A stretch of DNA of 49,096 nt from Acidobacteriota bacterium (GTDB lineage Bacteria > Acidobacteriota > Terriglobia > Bryobacterales > Bryobacteraceae): positions 1 to 49,096 of the forward strand of contig JAPKYX010000258.1 in assembly GCA_026394075.1 (NCBI GenBank). Reading direction: 5' to 3'. Position numbers and translations under genes: made by a program. Each line of letters begins with the position of its first letter. Within the stretch, counting starts at the first letter, position 1. This document shows, one piece after another, positions 8,224 to 16,971 of the stretch. The notes under the pieces were generated by a model, which saw only the letters and a list, made by a program, of their open reading frames with translations, searched no databases and was not told the DNA's origin.

Positions 8224-8261
8224 TGGTTTCCCCGAAACTCGATGCTACCATTCGAGGCGTG

Positions 8262-9215
8262 ATGGGTCTGACCGACATTGCCGGCATTAGGGTAGGCCAT
8301 GCCTCGGACTTCGATGGATTCACCGGCTGCACCGTGATTTTGTGCGAAAGCGGAGCGGTGGGTGGTGTCGATATTCGCGGCTCCGCCACGGGGACGCAGG
8401 AGATGGATGTGCTGTCGCCGCTGCACAGCACACAGCGCGTCCATGCCGTGTGTCTGGCCGGCGGCAGCGCGTTTGGACTGGAAGCCGCCTCCGGCGTGCG
8501 GCGCTTCCTAGAGCAGAAGGGCATTGGTGTCCAGACGCGCGGGGGCCGTGTTCCGCTGGTGCCTTCAGCGATCTTGTATGACTTGGCGTTCGGCAAAAAG
8601 GGGGCCCGCCCGACGCGCGAGATGGGGCTAGCGGCGGCGGCGGCGGCGACATCCGAGGCCGTGGTGGAAGGCAACATCGGCGCAGGCCTGGGCGCGACCG
8701 TGGGCAAGCTGTTCGGCATGGAGCGGGCCATGAAGTCCGGCATCGGCTCGGCGACCGTGAACCTGACGGGACGCTGGGCAGGCGTGATGGTGTCGGCCTT
8801 GGCTGTAGTGAATGCCTTTGGCGATGTGCTGGACCCGAAGACCGGCCTGGTTCTGGCCGGAGCCCGCGAGTCAGCGACGTCGAACAAGTTCAGCGGGACG
8901 GCGGAGGCTCTGCTGCGGGGTGACGGTGCGCCGCCGCCGCTGTCGAACACGACGCTGGTGGTGGTGGCCACCAATGCTCGCCTGTCCAAGGTGGAGGCCA
9001 CCAAGCTGGCTCAACTGGGGCAGCACGGGATGGTGCGCACGATCTCGCCCGTTCACACAGCCTACGATGGCGACCTGATCATCGCACTGTCGCTGGGCGA
9101 TCGAGTGGTGGATGTGAATGCGTTGGGCGTGGCGGCGGGGATGGCCGTGGCGCAGGCCATTGAGCGCGGCGTGCGGTTGGCGAAACCCCTGGGCGGACTG
9201 CCGGGCTTGGGGTAA
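8262..9215 (+). CDS. P1 family (DmpA/S58-like) Ntn-type peptidase
   Basis: The 317-residue protein matches the P1/S58 family: MGLTDIAGIRVGHASD at the start, CLAGGSAFGLEAA, GNIGAGLGATVGK and the segment SNTTLVVVATNARL. In characterised DmpA-type enzymes the precursor cleaves itself just before the nucleophile; here the likely site is before a Thr in SNTTL, which is inference. Members are aminopeptidases, some acting on beta- or D-residues. The frame is open upstream to 8202, but ATG 8262 is preferred: it starts the conserved region and has GAGG four bases upstream. A -10-like TACCAT lies at 8245-8250. Confidence 0.88.
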   Translation: MGLTDIAGIRVGHASDFDGFTGCTVILCESGAVGGVDIRGSATGTQEMDVLSPLHSTQRVHAVCLAGGSAFGLEAASGVRRFLEQKGIGVQTRGGRVPLVPSAILYDLAFGKKGARPTREMGLAAAAAATSEAVVEGNIGAGLGATVGKLFGMERAMKSGIGSATVNLTGRWAGVMVSALAVVNAFGDVLDPKTGLVLAGARESATSNKFSGTAEALLRGDGAPPPLSNTTLVVVATNARLSKVEATKLAQLGQHGMVRTISPVHTAYDGDLIIALSLGDRVVDVNALGVAAGMAVAQAIERGVRLAKPLGGLPGLG

Positions 9216-9306
9216 ACGCTAGCTGGCGGCCGGCCGGTCGGCATCTGGCAGATGGCGGTTTTCGCCCCTGCTGGCCCCAGTGTCGAGGGTTGGGCGATGC
9301 CGGGCG

Positions 9307-9343
9307 GGTGTCCGCAAATGGACACCTGGTCCGGCGAACGGAC
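9307..9343. promoter_or_regulatory. Tandem palindromes upstream of the orphan permease gene (candidate operator)
   Basis: A 7-base inverted repeat GGTGTCC-GCAAAT-GGACACC (9307-9326) is followed at once by a second, imperfect one built on the same half-site, GTCC-N7-GGAC (9329-9343). They lie about 70-105 bases before the ADOP start codon in an otherwise featureless gap. Two adjacent dyads of related sequence suggest a dimeric regulator; the regulator is not identifiable here. Confidence 0.5.
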
Positions 9344-9412
9344 GCCAGGGCAAGACTGCGGCCTCCTGGAATCAACAGTTTGAATGGCCCTAAAACTGTA
9401 TTGATGTCATGC

Positions 9413-11815
9413 ATGTTCACCGACCTTCGCTACTCATTGCGGGCGTTGCGGAAGCGCCCGGGATTTTCGGCCGTGGCGATCCTGATGCTGGCCGTGGGTA
9501 TCGGTGGGGCGGCGGCCATGTTCTCCTGCATCGATACCTGGATCATCCGGCCATTTGCCTATCCCGCGCCGGAGCGGCTGGTGGTACTGCGGACGATCGA
9601 AAAGCATAGCGGCACGGAGATGAATGTCTCTCTGGGCGATCTCCGCGACTGGGCCGCTGGGACGCGGGCGTTTGCCACGCTGTCGGCCTGGGTGTGGGAT
9701 TCGTTCACGCTGGAAGGCGATCAACAGGCAGAGCGGGTGGAAGGCACGCGGGTATCGGCCAGTTTTTTCCCGACCCTGGGCACGCGCATGGAACTGGGGC
9801 GCGGCTTCGACCCGGGCGAGGAAGTGCCGGGCGCCGATCGTGTGGCCGTGGTGAGCTATGGCTTTTGGCAAGGGCGGCTGAATGGTCGCGCGAATGTAGT
9901 GGGATCGACGCTGCGGCTGAGTGGGGAAATCTACACGCTGGTGGGCGTCCTGCCCGAAGCGTTCCACTTTCCGCTAGCCGGGCGGGCGAACATCTGGGTG
10001 CCGCTGGCACCCACCGATACGCAGGTGGCCCGGCGGCAGGACCGGTTCTACAACGTGCTGGGGAGGGTGAAGGATGGCCCGACGCTCCGCCAGTCGCAGC
10101 AGGAACTGGACTCGGCGATGAAGATGCTGATCGATCGGTTCCCCACTACTCATGCGGGACTGGGCGTGCAGCAGATCACGCTGAAGCAGGAGCAAGGCAG
10201 GCATACGGGGGATTCGATCATCCTGGCGATCTTCCTGGTCACCTTGGGTTTGCTGCTGGTGGCCTGCACCAATGTCGGCAATCTGCTGCTGGTTCGGGCG
10301 CTGGGCCGGCAGCGGCAGGCGGCGGTACAGATGTCATTGGGGGCCAGCCGGGGCCGGCTGATTGCGCAGGCGCTGTTTGAAACGCTGGTCTTGTTTGGCT
10401 TGGCGGCCGTCCTGGGCAGCGTGCTGGGTCTGTGGCTGGTGGACTGGTTGTGGCGGATGATCCCCTTTGAGAACCGGGGCTATCTGCCCAACTACGGGGT
10501 GATCAGCTTCAGTTGGATGGCTTGGGCCTTCAGCTTTGGGCTGGCACTGGTGGCCGGCGCGATTTTTGGCCTGGTGCCGGCGCTGGAAGGGGCGCGCGCG
10601 AATCTGGCGCTGGTGCTGAAGGAGTCCGGGTCGGCCAGCTCCACCACGCGCAGCGGCCAGCGGATGCGCGGGGCGTTCGCGGTGGCGCAGGTGCTGATGG
10701 CGACGGTGTTGGTGGTGGATGCGGGCGTGATGGTGCTGAGCTTCCGGTCTTTGTGGGAGATGCCGCAGGGATTCCAGCCGAACAATGTTCTGTCGTTCCA
10801 GGTTTCGCTCGATGAGCGCCGCTATGCTGGTGCGCGGCAACGCCGGGAGTACTTTGAGACACTGGCGGCGCGATTGGGCGCAAACGCCTCGATCAGCCAG
10901 TTCATCCCCTTCCAGGACAGCGGGCAATCGAGCTTTGAACGCCTGGACCGGCCCGTGATTGGCGCCAACCGCCGGCCCATTGCGCGCTTCAACGCCATCA
11001 GCCCGGGCTTTACGGCCACGCTCAACATTCCCGTGCGGCGGGGACGCGCCTTTACGGACCGGGACACGGCTGATTCGCCGCCCGTGGCTTTGATCAGCGA
11101 GACTTTGGCAAGAGAGACCTTTGCGGGCGAGGACCCCATCGGCCGGCGACTGAAACTAGGCCGTCTGCGTGACCGGGTGGTGGAGATTGTGGGCATCCTG
11201 CCCGACGTACGCAACTTCAGCACTCAGCCGCGGTCTGAGCAGCAACTTTATGTTCCCTTCGCGCAGAATCCATCCAGCGCGGCCATGCTGGCGCTGCGGA
11301 CGACGGGCGACCCGTACAACGCGGCCCAGATGGTCCGGTCGATCACGGCGGAGCTGGACCGCGCCCAGCCGTTGTCCAACATCAAGTCGATGGACGACCG
11401 GATGAATGAAGCCTATGTCCCATACCGCCTGACGGCCATTCTGCTGGCGGGCTTTGGCGGCTTGGCGTTGGTGCTGGCGGCATTTGGTGTCTATGCCGTG
11501 GTGGCGTTCGCCGTGGCCCAACGGACCAAGGAGTTCGGCATACGGGCCGCGCTGGGGGCGGATGCGCAAGCGCTGCTGATGCTGGTGCTGCGGCAAGGGG
11601 TACGGATTCTGATGTGGGGTCTGGTGCCAGGGCTCGTCATCTCGGCGGTGGCGGCCAACGCCCTGCGATCACTGATCGCCGAAGTGCAGCCGATGAACGT
11701 GGCGCTCTATGGCGCGGCGCTCGTCGTTCTGGGTGCCTCCGTGCTGGGGGCCACGCTGATCCCGGCGTGGCGAGCTTCGCGCATCGATCCGCTGCGCGCG
11801 CTGCGGACGGAGTAG
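9413..11815 (+). CDS. ADOP-type orphan ABC permease (MacB-like, duplicated FtsX domains)
   Basis: This 800-residue protein begins MFTDLRYSLRALRKRPGFS, typical of acidobacterial duplicated orphan permeases. It has two copies of the MacB periplasmic-domain plus FtsX arrangement. The first FtsX segment includes TLGLLLVACTNVGNLLLVRALGRQRQ in part and the second includes GGLALVLAAFGVYAVVAFAVAQRTKEFGIRAALGA. The C-terminus ASRIDPLRALRTE is also typical. No ATPase gene accompanies it, as is usual in this family, and the function is unknown. The frame is open to 9290, with ATGs at 9404 and 9413; 9413 fits the family's N-terminus. The family is strongly expanded in Acidobacteria, supporting the taxonomic placement. 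Confidence 0.92.
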   Translation: MFTDLRYSLRALRKRPGFSAVAILMLAVGIGGAAAMFSCIDTWIIRPFAYPAPERLVVLRTIEKHSGTEMNVSLGDLRDWAAGTRAFATLSAWVWDSFTLEGDQQAERVEGTRVSASFFPTLGTRMELGRGFDPGEEVPGADRVAVVSYGFWQGRLNGRANVVGSTLRLSGEIYTLVGVLPEAFHFPLAGRANIWVPLAPTDTQVARRQDRFYNVLGRVKDGPTLRQSQQELDSAMKMLIDRFPTTHAGLGVQQITLKQEQGRHTGDSIILAIFLVTLGLLLVACTNVGNLLLVRALGRQRQAAVQMSLGASRGRLIAQALFETLVLFGLAAVLGSVLGLWLVDWLWRMIPFENRGYLPNYGVISFSWMAWAFSFGLALVAGAIFGLVPALEGARANLALVLKESGSASSTTRSGQRMRGAFAVAQVLMATVLVVDAGVMVLSFRSLWEMPQGFQPNNVLSFQVSLDERRYAGARQRREYFETLAARLGANASISQFIPFQDSGQSSFERLDRPVIGANRRPIARFNAISPGFTATLNIPVRRGRAFTDRDTADSPPVALISETLARETFAGEDPIGRRLKLGRLRDRVVEIVGILPDVRNFSTQPRSEQQLYVPFAQNPSSAAMLALRTTGDPYNAAQMVRSITAELDRAQPLSNIKSMDDRMNEAYVPYRLTAILLAGFGGLALVLAAFGVYAVVAFAVAQRTKEFGIRAALGADAQALLMLVLRQGVRILMWGLVPGLVISAVAANALRSLIAEVQPMNVALYGAALVVLGASVLGATLIPAWRASRIDPLRALRTE

Positions 11816-11832
11816 GCCCCCGGGGTGGCTGT

Positions 11833-13521
11833 CTAGTAGCGCCAGCTCTTCAGGTCCGCCCCCGGCGGGTGGCTGGCTTCCATGCGCTTCAGCATCTCGT
11901 CGACGTACATCGTGTTGTAGCGCAGGCGGGAGATCGCGTTGGGCTGGGTGGGGTCGCCGTTCCAGCAGTGCTCAAAGCGGTCGCCGTAGGCCACGATGGC
12001 CTCGGCGGGCGGGTTGGCCGTCTTCTTCAAGAAGCCTTCCATCAGGTAGACGGCGTTGTTCAAGTAGAAGTTGTCCATGTCGCCGCAATAGAGATGGATC
12101 TTGCCGCGGACTTTGGGGCCGAGCGTCGCCCAGTCGCGCTCCAGGATGTGGCGGAGGTCGTAGTTATCGCGCCAGAACTTGGCCACCTCCGCGTTGATGG
12201 TGCCGGTGGACTTGTCGAAGATGCGCTGCGGGTAGCCGTCGGGGCCGACGGGCGAATAAACCGCTTCCCAGATGTCGTACTGCTGGCCGCTGCGGCTCCT
12301 GGTGCCGAGCACCAGCTCAAACAGGTTCATGTCCTGGACGGTGGCGCTGACGTGGCCCAGGTAGTTGCGCCGGCCGGGCCGGGCGACACGTTTGTGCGGG
12401 CCTTCGGTGAAGTAGGCGTTCTTGTCGCCATAAAGATCGATGGTGGTGTAGGCGCGGAAATCGATCGGGTCCGGGCAGGCGGCAAAGGTACCGTTGAACT
12501 CATCGGGGTAGAGCACCTGCACGGCCAGCGCCTCCCAACCGCCGGTGGAGCCACCATAGGTGAAGCGCGCCCAGCCTTGGCCGATGCCTCGGTAGCGCTT
12601 CTCGATCTCGGGCAGCAGCTCCTTCATGATGGCGTCGCCGTAGGGGCCCAGATTTTGTGAGTTCACCGCGTAGCTGTCGTCGTAGTAGGGGTTGGCGTGC
12701 TGGATCTGGACGATGATCATGCGCGGAAAGTTGGGGCCGGTCCACTTCTTGTAGAAGTCGTGCGCTTCCTGCTGCTGGATGCGGTTGTAGCCTTCCAGCT
12801 TGAAGCGCTCGCTGTAGTCAGCCTTCAGGTTCGGATCGGGCGGCTCCGCGCGGAAGCCCTCAAAATCAGCCGGGAAGTGGCCGTGGAAGATCACCACCGG
12901 ATACCGCGCCTCCGGGTGCTGGTCAAAGCCTTCCGGCAGCAGCACGTGCGCCCCCAGGTGCATGGGGCGGCCCCAGAATTTGGTGAGCATCTGGCTTTGG
13001 ATCTTGAGGTGCTTGATGTACTTTGAGTCTTTGGGTTCAGCGATGGGCGGGATCTCTTCGGTGAGTTCCAGCTTGAGGCGGCCCTTGGCGCTGACCGTCA
13101 TCTTCACCGGCTTCGAAAAAAGGTTGCCCGGGGCGCGGTTCCATTGCTGGCCTTCGCCGCGATCCATGGGCAGCTTCACGGTGTGTCCATCGGCGCGGCG
13201 GAACGTCTCGTACTTGTGCAGCAGCGCCTGGACGAAGTACTCACCGGGCTTCACCTGATCGAGGCCGATCGGCCAGCCTTGGGACTTAGCATCAACTGCT
13301 TGCGCCGTGCCGGGCTTCCAGTTTTCGACATCGACGCCAAAGATTAGTTGCGTGGTGGGGCCGTCGTTCATCTGGAAGCGTGGTTCGGCCTTGGGATCGG
13401 TGGAGAGCATCACCAGCAGCCGTCCGTCGAGCGATTGTTGATGACGGGCAGGGGCGACAGCAACCGAGAAATCAGCCGCCAGGGCTGCGAGGGAAAGCGA
13501 ACAAAGTAGGACACGCCACAT
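11833..13521 (-). CDS. Secreted putative esterase (alpha/beta hydrolase)
   Basis: A 562-residue protein with an N-terminal signal peptide (MWRVLLCSLSLAALA). The first ~190 residues are beta-rich and of unclear role. The C-terminal two-thirds look like the putative-esterase (esterase D/feruloyl esterase) fold: HVLLPEGFD, RYPVVIFHGHF and a nucleophile elbow GGSTGGWEAL. FEHCWNGD near the C-terminus may hold the catalytic His. The substrate is unknown. The frame is open 8 codons further upstream, but ATG 13521 begins the signal peptide directly and has a -10-like TACACT seven bases before it. It is convergent with the ADOP gene, with a 17-base gap. Confidence 0.85.
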   Translation of the reverse strand: MWRVLLCSLSLAALAADFSVAVAPARHQQSLDGRLLVMLSTDPKAEPRFQMNDGPTTQLIFGVDVENWKPGTAQAVDAKSQGWPIGLDQVKPGEYFVQALLHKYETFRRADGHTVKLPMDRGEGQQWNRAPGNLFSKPVKMTVSAKGRLKLELTEEIPPIAEPKDSKYIKHLKIQSQMLTKFWGRPMHLGAHVLLPEGFDQHPEARYPVVIFHGHFPADFEGFRAEPPDPNLKADYSERFKLEGYNRIQQQEAHDFYKKWTGPNFPRMIIVQIQHANPYYDDSYAVNSQNLGPYGDAIMKELLPEIEKRYRGIGQGWARFTYGGSTGGWEALAVQVLYPDEFNGTFAACPDPIDFRAYTTIDLYGDKNAYFTEGPHKRVARPGRRNYLGHVSATVQDMNLFELVLGTRSRSGQQYDIWEAVYSPVGPDGYPQRIFDKSTGTINAEVAKFWRDNYDLRHILERDWATLGPKVRGKIHLYCGDMDNFYLNNAVYLMEGFLKKTANPPAEAIVAYGDRFEHCWNGDPTQPNAISRLRYNTMYVDEMLKRMEASHPPGADLKSWRY

Positions 13522-13528
13522 GGGCGTT

Positions 13529-13534
13529 AGTGTA
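13529..13534 (-). promoter_or_regulatory. Candidate -10 box of the esterase gene (leaderless)
   Basis: On the minus strand GCTACACTAACGCCC precedes the ATG; the hexamer TACACT ends seven bases before the start codon. This implies a leaderless mRNA if the box is real. No clear -35 is seen. Confidence 0.4.
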
Positions 13535-13594
13535 GCGGGCGGCACAGCCGGATGGCGAATGAGGTGATTCGCGCGGTGTCCGGAACCAACAGCG

Positions 13595-13798
13595 TTAGAA
13601 GGATGCGATGCGATTGGCTTGGCTGGCTACGCGCGAATGAATGGTGGAGATGCTGGTCGCGACGCCCGGCATCAGTGCGCCCGCAGCTAAGGCGATCAGG
13701 CCGGCGATCAGGGCATACTCCAATAGATCCTGCCCGCGCCGGTTACGCCCCAACCGCGCCATGGAGCGACATATCAAGTCTAGTAAAGTAGCCATCAT
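13595..13798 (-). CDS. Flp-family type IVb pilin (second copy)
   Basis: A 67-residue protein with a short basic leader, a class IVb prepilin cleavage motif RRGQDLLEYALIAG (cut after Gly, Glu at +5, Tyr at +6) and a hydrophobic helix GLIALAAGALMPGVATSIS. In Tad systems such pilins are processed by a TadV-type peptidase and assembled into Flp pili. The start is taken at ATG 13798 (another ATG follows at once); an open frame continues upstream, but it crosses a terminator-like hairpin and has no homology to the family. It is paralogous to the gene immediately upstream. No tad/rcp assembly gene is in the window. Confidence 0.82.
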   Translation of the reverse strand: MMATLLDLICRSMARLGRNRRGQDLLEYALIAGLIALAAGALMPGVATSISTIHSRVASQANRIASF

Positions 13799-13851
13799 GG
13801 GACCCGGTAAGCAGCCCGACTCTGTCCAAAACTCTATCCAAACAAGGTAAC

Positions 13852-13875
13852 GGGCGGACCTCGGTGGGTCCGCCC
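13852..13875 (-). terminator. GC-rich hairpin between the two pilin genes
   Basis: A perfect 9-base stem GGGCGGACC / GGTCCGCCC with a 6-base loop lies 32 bases after the stop of the first pilin gene. On the minus strand it is followed by a T-containing stretch (GTTACCTTGTTT) that is only weakly U-rich. It is probably a terminator or attenuator that would lower expression of the second pilin relative to the first. Confidence 0.55.
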
Positions 13876-13906
13876 ATTCAGTCTCAATCATGTCTCGGCG
13901 AGCGAC

Positions 13907-14107
13907 TTAAGAACCGGTGGTTGCCGCAGTCGATAACGTGTTCGAGACTTTGCTGAAGATGGTGCTGATGCTGGTGGCCACGTTGGGCATGATTGCCCCG
14001 GCCGCCACCGCCACAAAACCAGCCATCAGCGCATATTCAATCAAATCCTGACCCCGAGTATCCCTCCAGATACGCACGGCCCAAACCAGGTTCGTCACTT
14101 TTTTCAT
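13907..14107 (-). CDS. Flp-family type IVb pilin (first copy)
   Basis: A 66-residue protein. The prepilin site is RGQDLIEYALMAG, followed by the hydrophobic helix FVAVAAGAIMPNVATSIST. It aligns closely with the downstream 67-residue paralogue, especially over RGQDL-EYAL and NVATSISTI/GVATSISTI. The ribosome-binding site is strong (AGGAGGGGAG about 7 bases before the ATG at 14107), consistent with an abundant structural protein. It is expected to be exported and cleaved by a prepilin peptidase. No assembly ATPase, secretin or TadV is present nearby, so the pilin pair is an orphan locus or served from elsewhere. Confidence 0.88.
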   Translation of the reverse strand: MKKVTNLVWAVRIWRDTRGQDLIEYALMAGFVAVAAGAIMPNVATSISTIFSKVSNTLSTAATTGS

Positions 14108-14230
14108 CTTTGTCTCCCCTCCTACAGGAAGTGTCCGATGAACTAAGCTTACGGCCGGATGGGATTGATAGATATTCGGTGGTGGCCCTATTTCTCGGGG
14201 CTGTTTGCCTGAATACGGTTCAGCGCCACC

Positions 14231-15436
14231 CTAGTCGGTGGCGGTGCTGAAGCCGTCGTCCTTCAATCGAACTTGCCGGTGGCCGAACAGGGCCAGGTTG
14301 GCCAAATGCGGCCCGGCAACGGCCTGCGCCGCAATCTCTACTGTACAGTTCGGCTGGTTTCGGGATTTCGTGCAATCCAAAAAGTTCTGAATATGCGACT
14401 CGATCGGGACCGGCGCCTTTTCTTCCATAGTCGGCGCGGCATTCGGCTTCCAGGGCTCTTCCCAGACGCGGTAACCGTACTCATCGAGAATCATGGTGGC
14501 TTTGTCGCCTTGGAAGGTGATCGACCAGCCGTTTTGGAAGGCGTTGTCGTAGTTCAAAGTCCAGGTGACCATGAACTCCGGGTATTCGAAGATGGCCGAA
14601 AAGACATCCGGGTGCTCGGCGCCCGTCATCTTGGCCACATAGCCCTGGGCGATGGCGGAGCGCGGTGGTCCTGACTTCATGAACCATTGGACGACGTCCA
14701 TCAGGTGCGTGCCCTGGTCGGTCATATTGCCTCCCGCGTAGTCCTGGAAATAGCGCCAGCGGCGGAATCGCATCGGCTCAAGCGGGCGCTTTGCGGCGGA
14801 GCCGAGAAAGCGGTCCCAATCGAGCTTGCCCGCCAGCGGCGAATTGTCGAGCGGCTTGGCGATGTTCCAGTTCCACTGCGGCTTGACCATCGTGATGCGC
14901 CCCAGCAGTCCATCGTCCACCAGCTTTTTGGCCTTGTGAATCGCCTCCGCACTGCGGCGCTGCATGCCGATCTGGACAATGCGGTTGGAGCCACGGACGG
15001 CCTTGATCATCTGCCGGCTTTGTTCGAGCGAATGCGAGAGCGGCTTTTCGAGATAGACGTCCTTGCCTGCGCTGAGTGCTTCCATCAGCATGGGCGCATG
15101 GTGGTGATCGGGCGAGGCGATCACGACGGCGTCAAGTGACTTGTCTTCCAGCAAGCGGCGGTATTCGACGTAGGTTTTCGCCTGCGGCGCTTCCTTTAAA
15201 GCCTCGGCGGTATTGGGTTCGTATACCTCCGCAATGGCGGCGCACTGGGCGCCCAGCTTCTGGAAGTTGCGGTTCAGGTAACGGCCCCGGCCGCCGGCGG
15301 CGATCAAGCCGTAGGTGACACGGTCATTGGCTCCAAAGGCGGAGCGCGGAATCAACAGAGGGGCAGCGGCCAGTACGTGGCGGCGGCTGAGCGGTTGGGC
15401 ATTCGGTGTGCGGCCATCGACAGGATCAGGCGACAT
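14231..15436 (-). CDS. Tat-exported Gfo/Idh/MocA family oxidoreductase
   Basis: The 401-residue protein has an N-terminal twin-arginine type signal (LSRRHVLAAAPLLIPRSAFGA), a Rossmann nucleotide-binding motif (YGLIAAGGRGRYL), the family's EKP signature (DVYLEKPLSHS, catalytic Lys) and a C-terminal half with NMTDQGTHLMDVVQWFM. Family members oxidise or reduce sugars and related compounds using NAD(P); exported versions with Tat signals are frequent in Acidobacteria and Planctomycetes. The ATG at 15436 has an excellent AAGGAG ribosome-binding site, and a -10-like TATAGT lies upstream, so the long upstream open frame is rejected. It is divergent from a membrane-protein gene 53 bases away. Confidence 0.92.
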   Translation of the reverse strand: MSPDPVDGRTPNAQPLSRRHVLAAAPLLIPRSAFGANDRVTYGLIAAGGRGRYLNRNFQKLGAQCAAIAEVYEPNTAEALKEAPQAKTYVEYRRLLEDKSLDAVVIASPDHHHAPMLMEALSAGKDVYLEKPLSHSLEQSRQMIKAVRGSNRIVQIGMQRRSAEAIHKAKKLVDDGLLGRITMVKPQWNWNIAKPLDNSPLAGKLDWDRFLGSAAKRPLEPMRFRRWRYFQDYAGGNMTDQGTHLMDVVQWFMKSGPPRSAIAQGYVAKMTGAEHPDVFSAIFEYPEFMVTWTLNYDNAFQNGWSITFQGDKATMILDEYGYRVWEEPWKPNAAPTMEEKAPVPIESHIQNFLDCTKSRNQPNCTVEIAAQAVAGPHLANLALFGHRQVRLKDDGFSTATD

Positions 15437-15489
15437 GGCGAATTCTCCTTCGTCGTCACTATAACGCCGAATGAGCCGATGAGCTAGGG

Positions 15490-16971
15490 GTGAACCCTGC
15501 CGTCCCAGCCGTGCGCCCCAGTTGGCTCCGTATGCCGACCCACGCGGATTTGCTGTTTTTGGCGATTCTCGGGTGGTGCTTTGCCGCGGGCGAAGGCGGT
15601 TGGACCCGCCTGTTGATGGATGGTGATGCCGGCGTCCATCTCCGGATCGGAGATTGGGTGTTGGAGAATGGCCGCGTCCCGACGCACGATCTGTTCGGCT
15701 TCTCAAAACCTCACGGCGAGTGGCTGGCGTATGAGTGGCTGGCGGGTGTGATCTTCTCGATTGCCCATTCGCTGGCCGGGCTGAAGGGCATGGTGTTGCT
15801 GTGTGGGCTGGTGTTGGCGGCGGTGCCGGCGGTGATCGCCTTGCATGCGGCTTGGCGTGGGGCGCAAGGTTGGGTGGTTCTGCTGCTGACGCTGGTGGCC
15901 ACCAATGCGCTGAACATCCACTTCCTGGCGCGGCCGCACATCTTTACGCTGTTGCTGCTGGGGCTGGTGAGTTGGATTGTGGAGGCGGACCGGCGGCAGC
16001 ACTCCAAACGCCTTTGGTTAATCCTGCCGGTGGTGGCGCTATGGGCCAACCTGCATGGCGGGTTCTTCATTTTGTTTCCCTACTTCGCCATCTTGACGCT
16101 CGAGTCGCGCCGCTATACGTGGCTGGGTGCGGCATCAGCCGGGGCGGCGCTGGCCAACCCTTATGGATGGAAGCTGCATGCGCACGTGATCGAGTACCTG
16201 CGCTCCGATTGGGTGATCCGGTTTGTGGATGAGTTCAAGAGCCCCAGCTTTCGAGCCGAGCCGATGCTGTGCTTCATGCTGCTATTGTTTGTCGCCCTGG
16301 GTTGCGCGGGATTGTGGCTGACGCGGAAGCGTTATGTGGATGTGCTGCTGGTGTTGATGTTCAGCTATCTGGCGTTGACCAGCGTCCGCCACACCACCAT
16401 CTTCATGGTGGTCATCATGCCGCTGGTGGCCGAAGAGATCTCACGCTGGTTTAGGGCACCCTTGCCCGAATTCGACTTCCGCGTGATGACACCGTGGACC
16501 GCGGCCTTCGCGGTATTCATCGCGGTCGTGCCCGGTATGGCCTGGCCGCAGCAGTTTCCAGAAGACTTGTTCCCGGTGAAGCTGGTGGACAAGCATGCGG
16601 CGCACCTGGAACAATCGCGCGTGTTTACGAGCGACCAGTGGGCGGACTATCTGATCTACCGCAACTACTCACCGGGTGCCGATGGGCCGCGGCAGCAGGT
16701 CTTTATGGATGCGCGGCACAACTACTTTGGGCCGAAGATTGGCAACGAGTTTATCCACTTGATGAACGGCCTGCCCGACTGGAAACAGATCATCGAGCGC
16801 TACCGGTTCGACAGCATGCTGCTGCCGCCCGACACACCCCTTAGCGCGCTTTTGGCCGAGCGGCCAGAGTGGCAAGTTCTCGATCGCGATCCGCGCGCGG
16901 TGTTGTGGGTGAGGAAACCGGCAGATCGATCTCCGTCCGCGTCCCTTGCCCCGGCTGGCTCTCGACGCTAA
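15490..16971 (+). CDS. Polytopic membrane protein of unknown function (GT-C-like topology)
   Basis: The 493-residue protein has about 9-10 hydrophobic segments, for example DLLFLAILGWCFAAG, MVLLCGLVLAAVPAVIAL, FTLLLLGLVSWIV and FMLLLFVALGCAGLWL. A loop after the first segment carries DGDAGVHLRIGDWVLENG and HDLFGFSKPHGEWLAYEW, conserved-looking acidic and aromatic motifs that recall lipid-linked glycosyltransferases of the GT-C type; this is only suggestive. The C-terminus is a soluble tail (SALLAERPEWQVLDRDPRA). The start is GTG 15490; ATG 15532 is an alternative. Its last 131 bases overlap the convergent kinase gene. I do not recognise a specific function. Confidence 0.8.
   Translation: MNPAVPAVRPSWLRMPTHADLLFLAILGWCFAAGEGGWTRLLMDGDAGVHLRIGDWVLENGRVPTHDLFGFSKPHGEWLAYEWLAGVIFSIAHSLAGLKGMVLLCGLVLAAVPAVIALHAAWRGAQGWVVLLLTLVATNALNIHFLARPHIFTLLLLGLVSWIVEADRRQHSKRLWLILPVVALWANLHGGFFILFPYFAILTLESRRYTWLGAASAGAALANPYGWKLHAHVIEYLRSDWVIRFVDEFKSPSFRAEPMLCFMLLLFVALGCAGLWLTRKRYVDVLLVLMFSYLALTSVRHTTIFMVVIMPLVAEEISRWFRAPLPEFDFRVMTPWTAAFAVFIAVVPGMAWPQQFPEDLFPVKLVDKHAAHLEQSRVFTSDQWADYLIYRNYSPGADGPRQQVFMDARHNYFGPKIGNEFIHLMNGLPDWKQIIERYRFDSMLLPPDTPLSALLAERPEWQVLDRDPRAVLWVRKPADRSPSASLAPAGSRR

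Noticed and set aside
13799-13891. 31-residue N-terminal extension of the second pilin
   Set aside because: It would be translated across the terminator-like hairpin and would bury the pilin leader, which must be near the N-terminus for processing.
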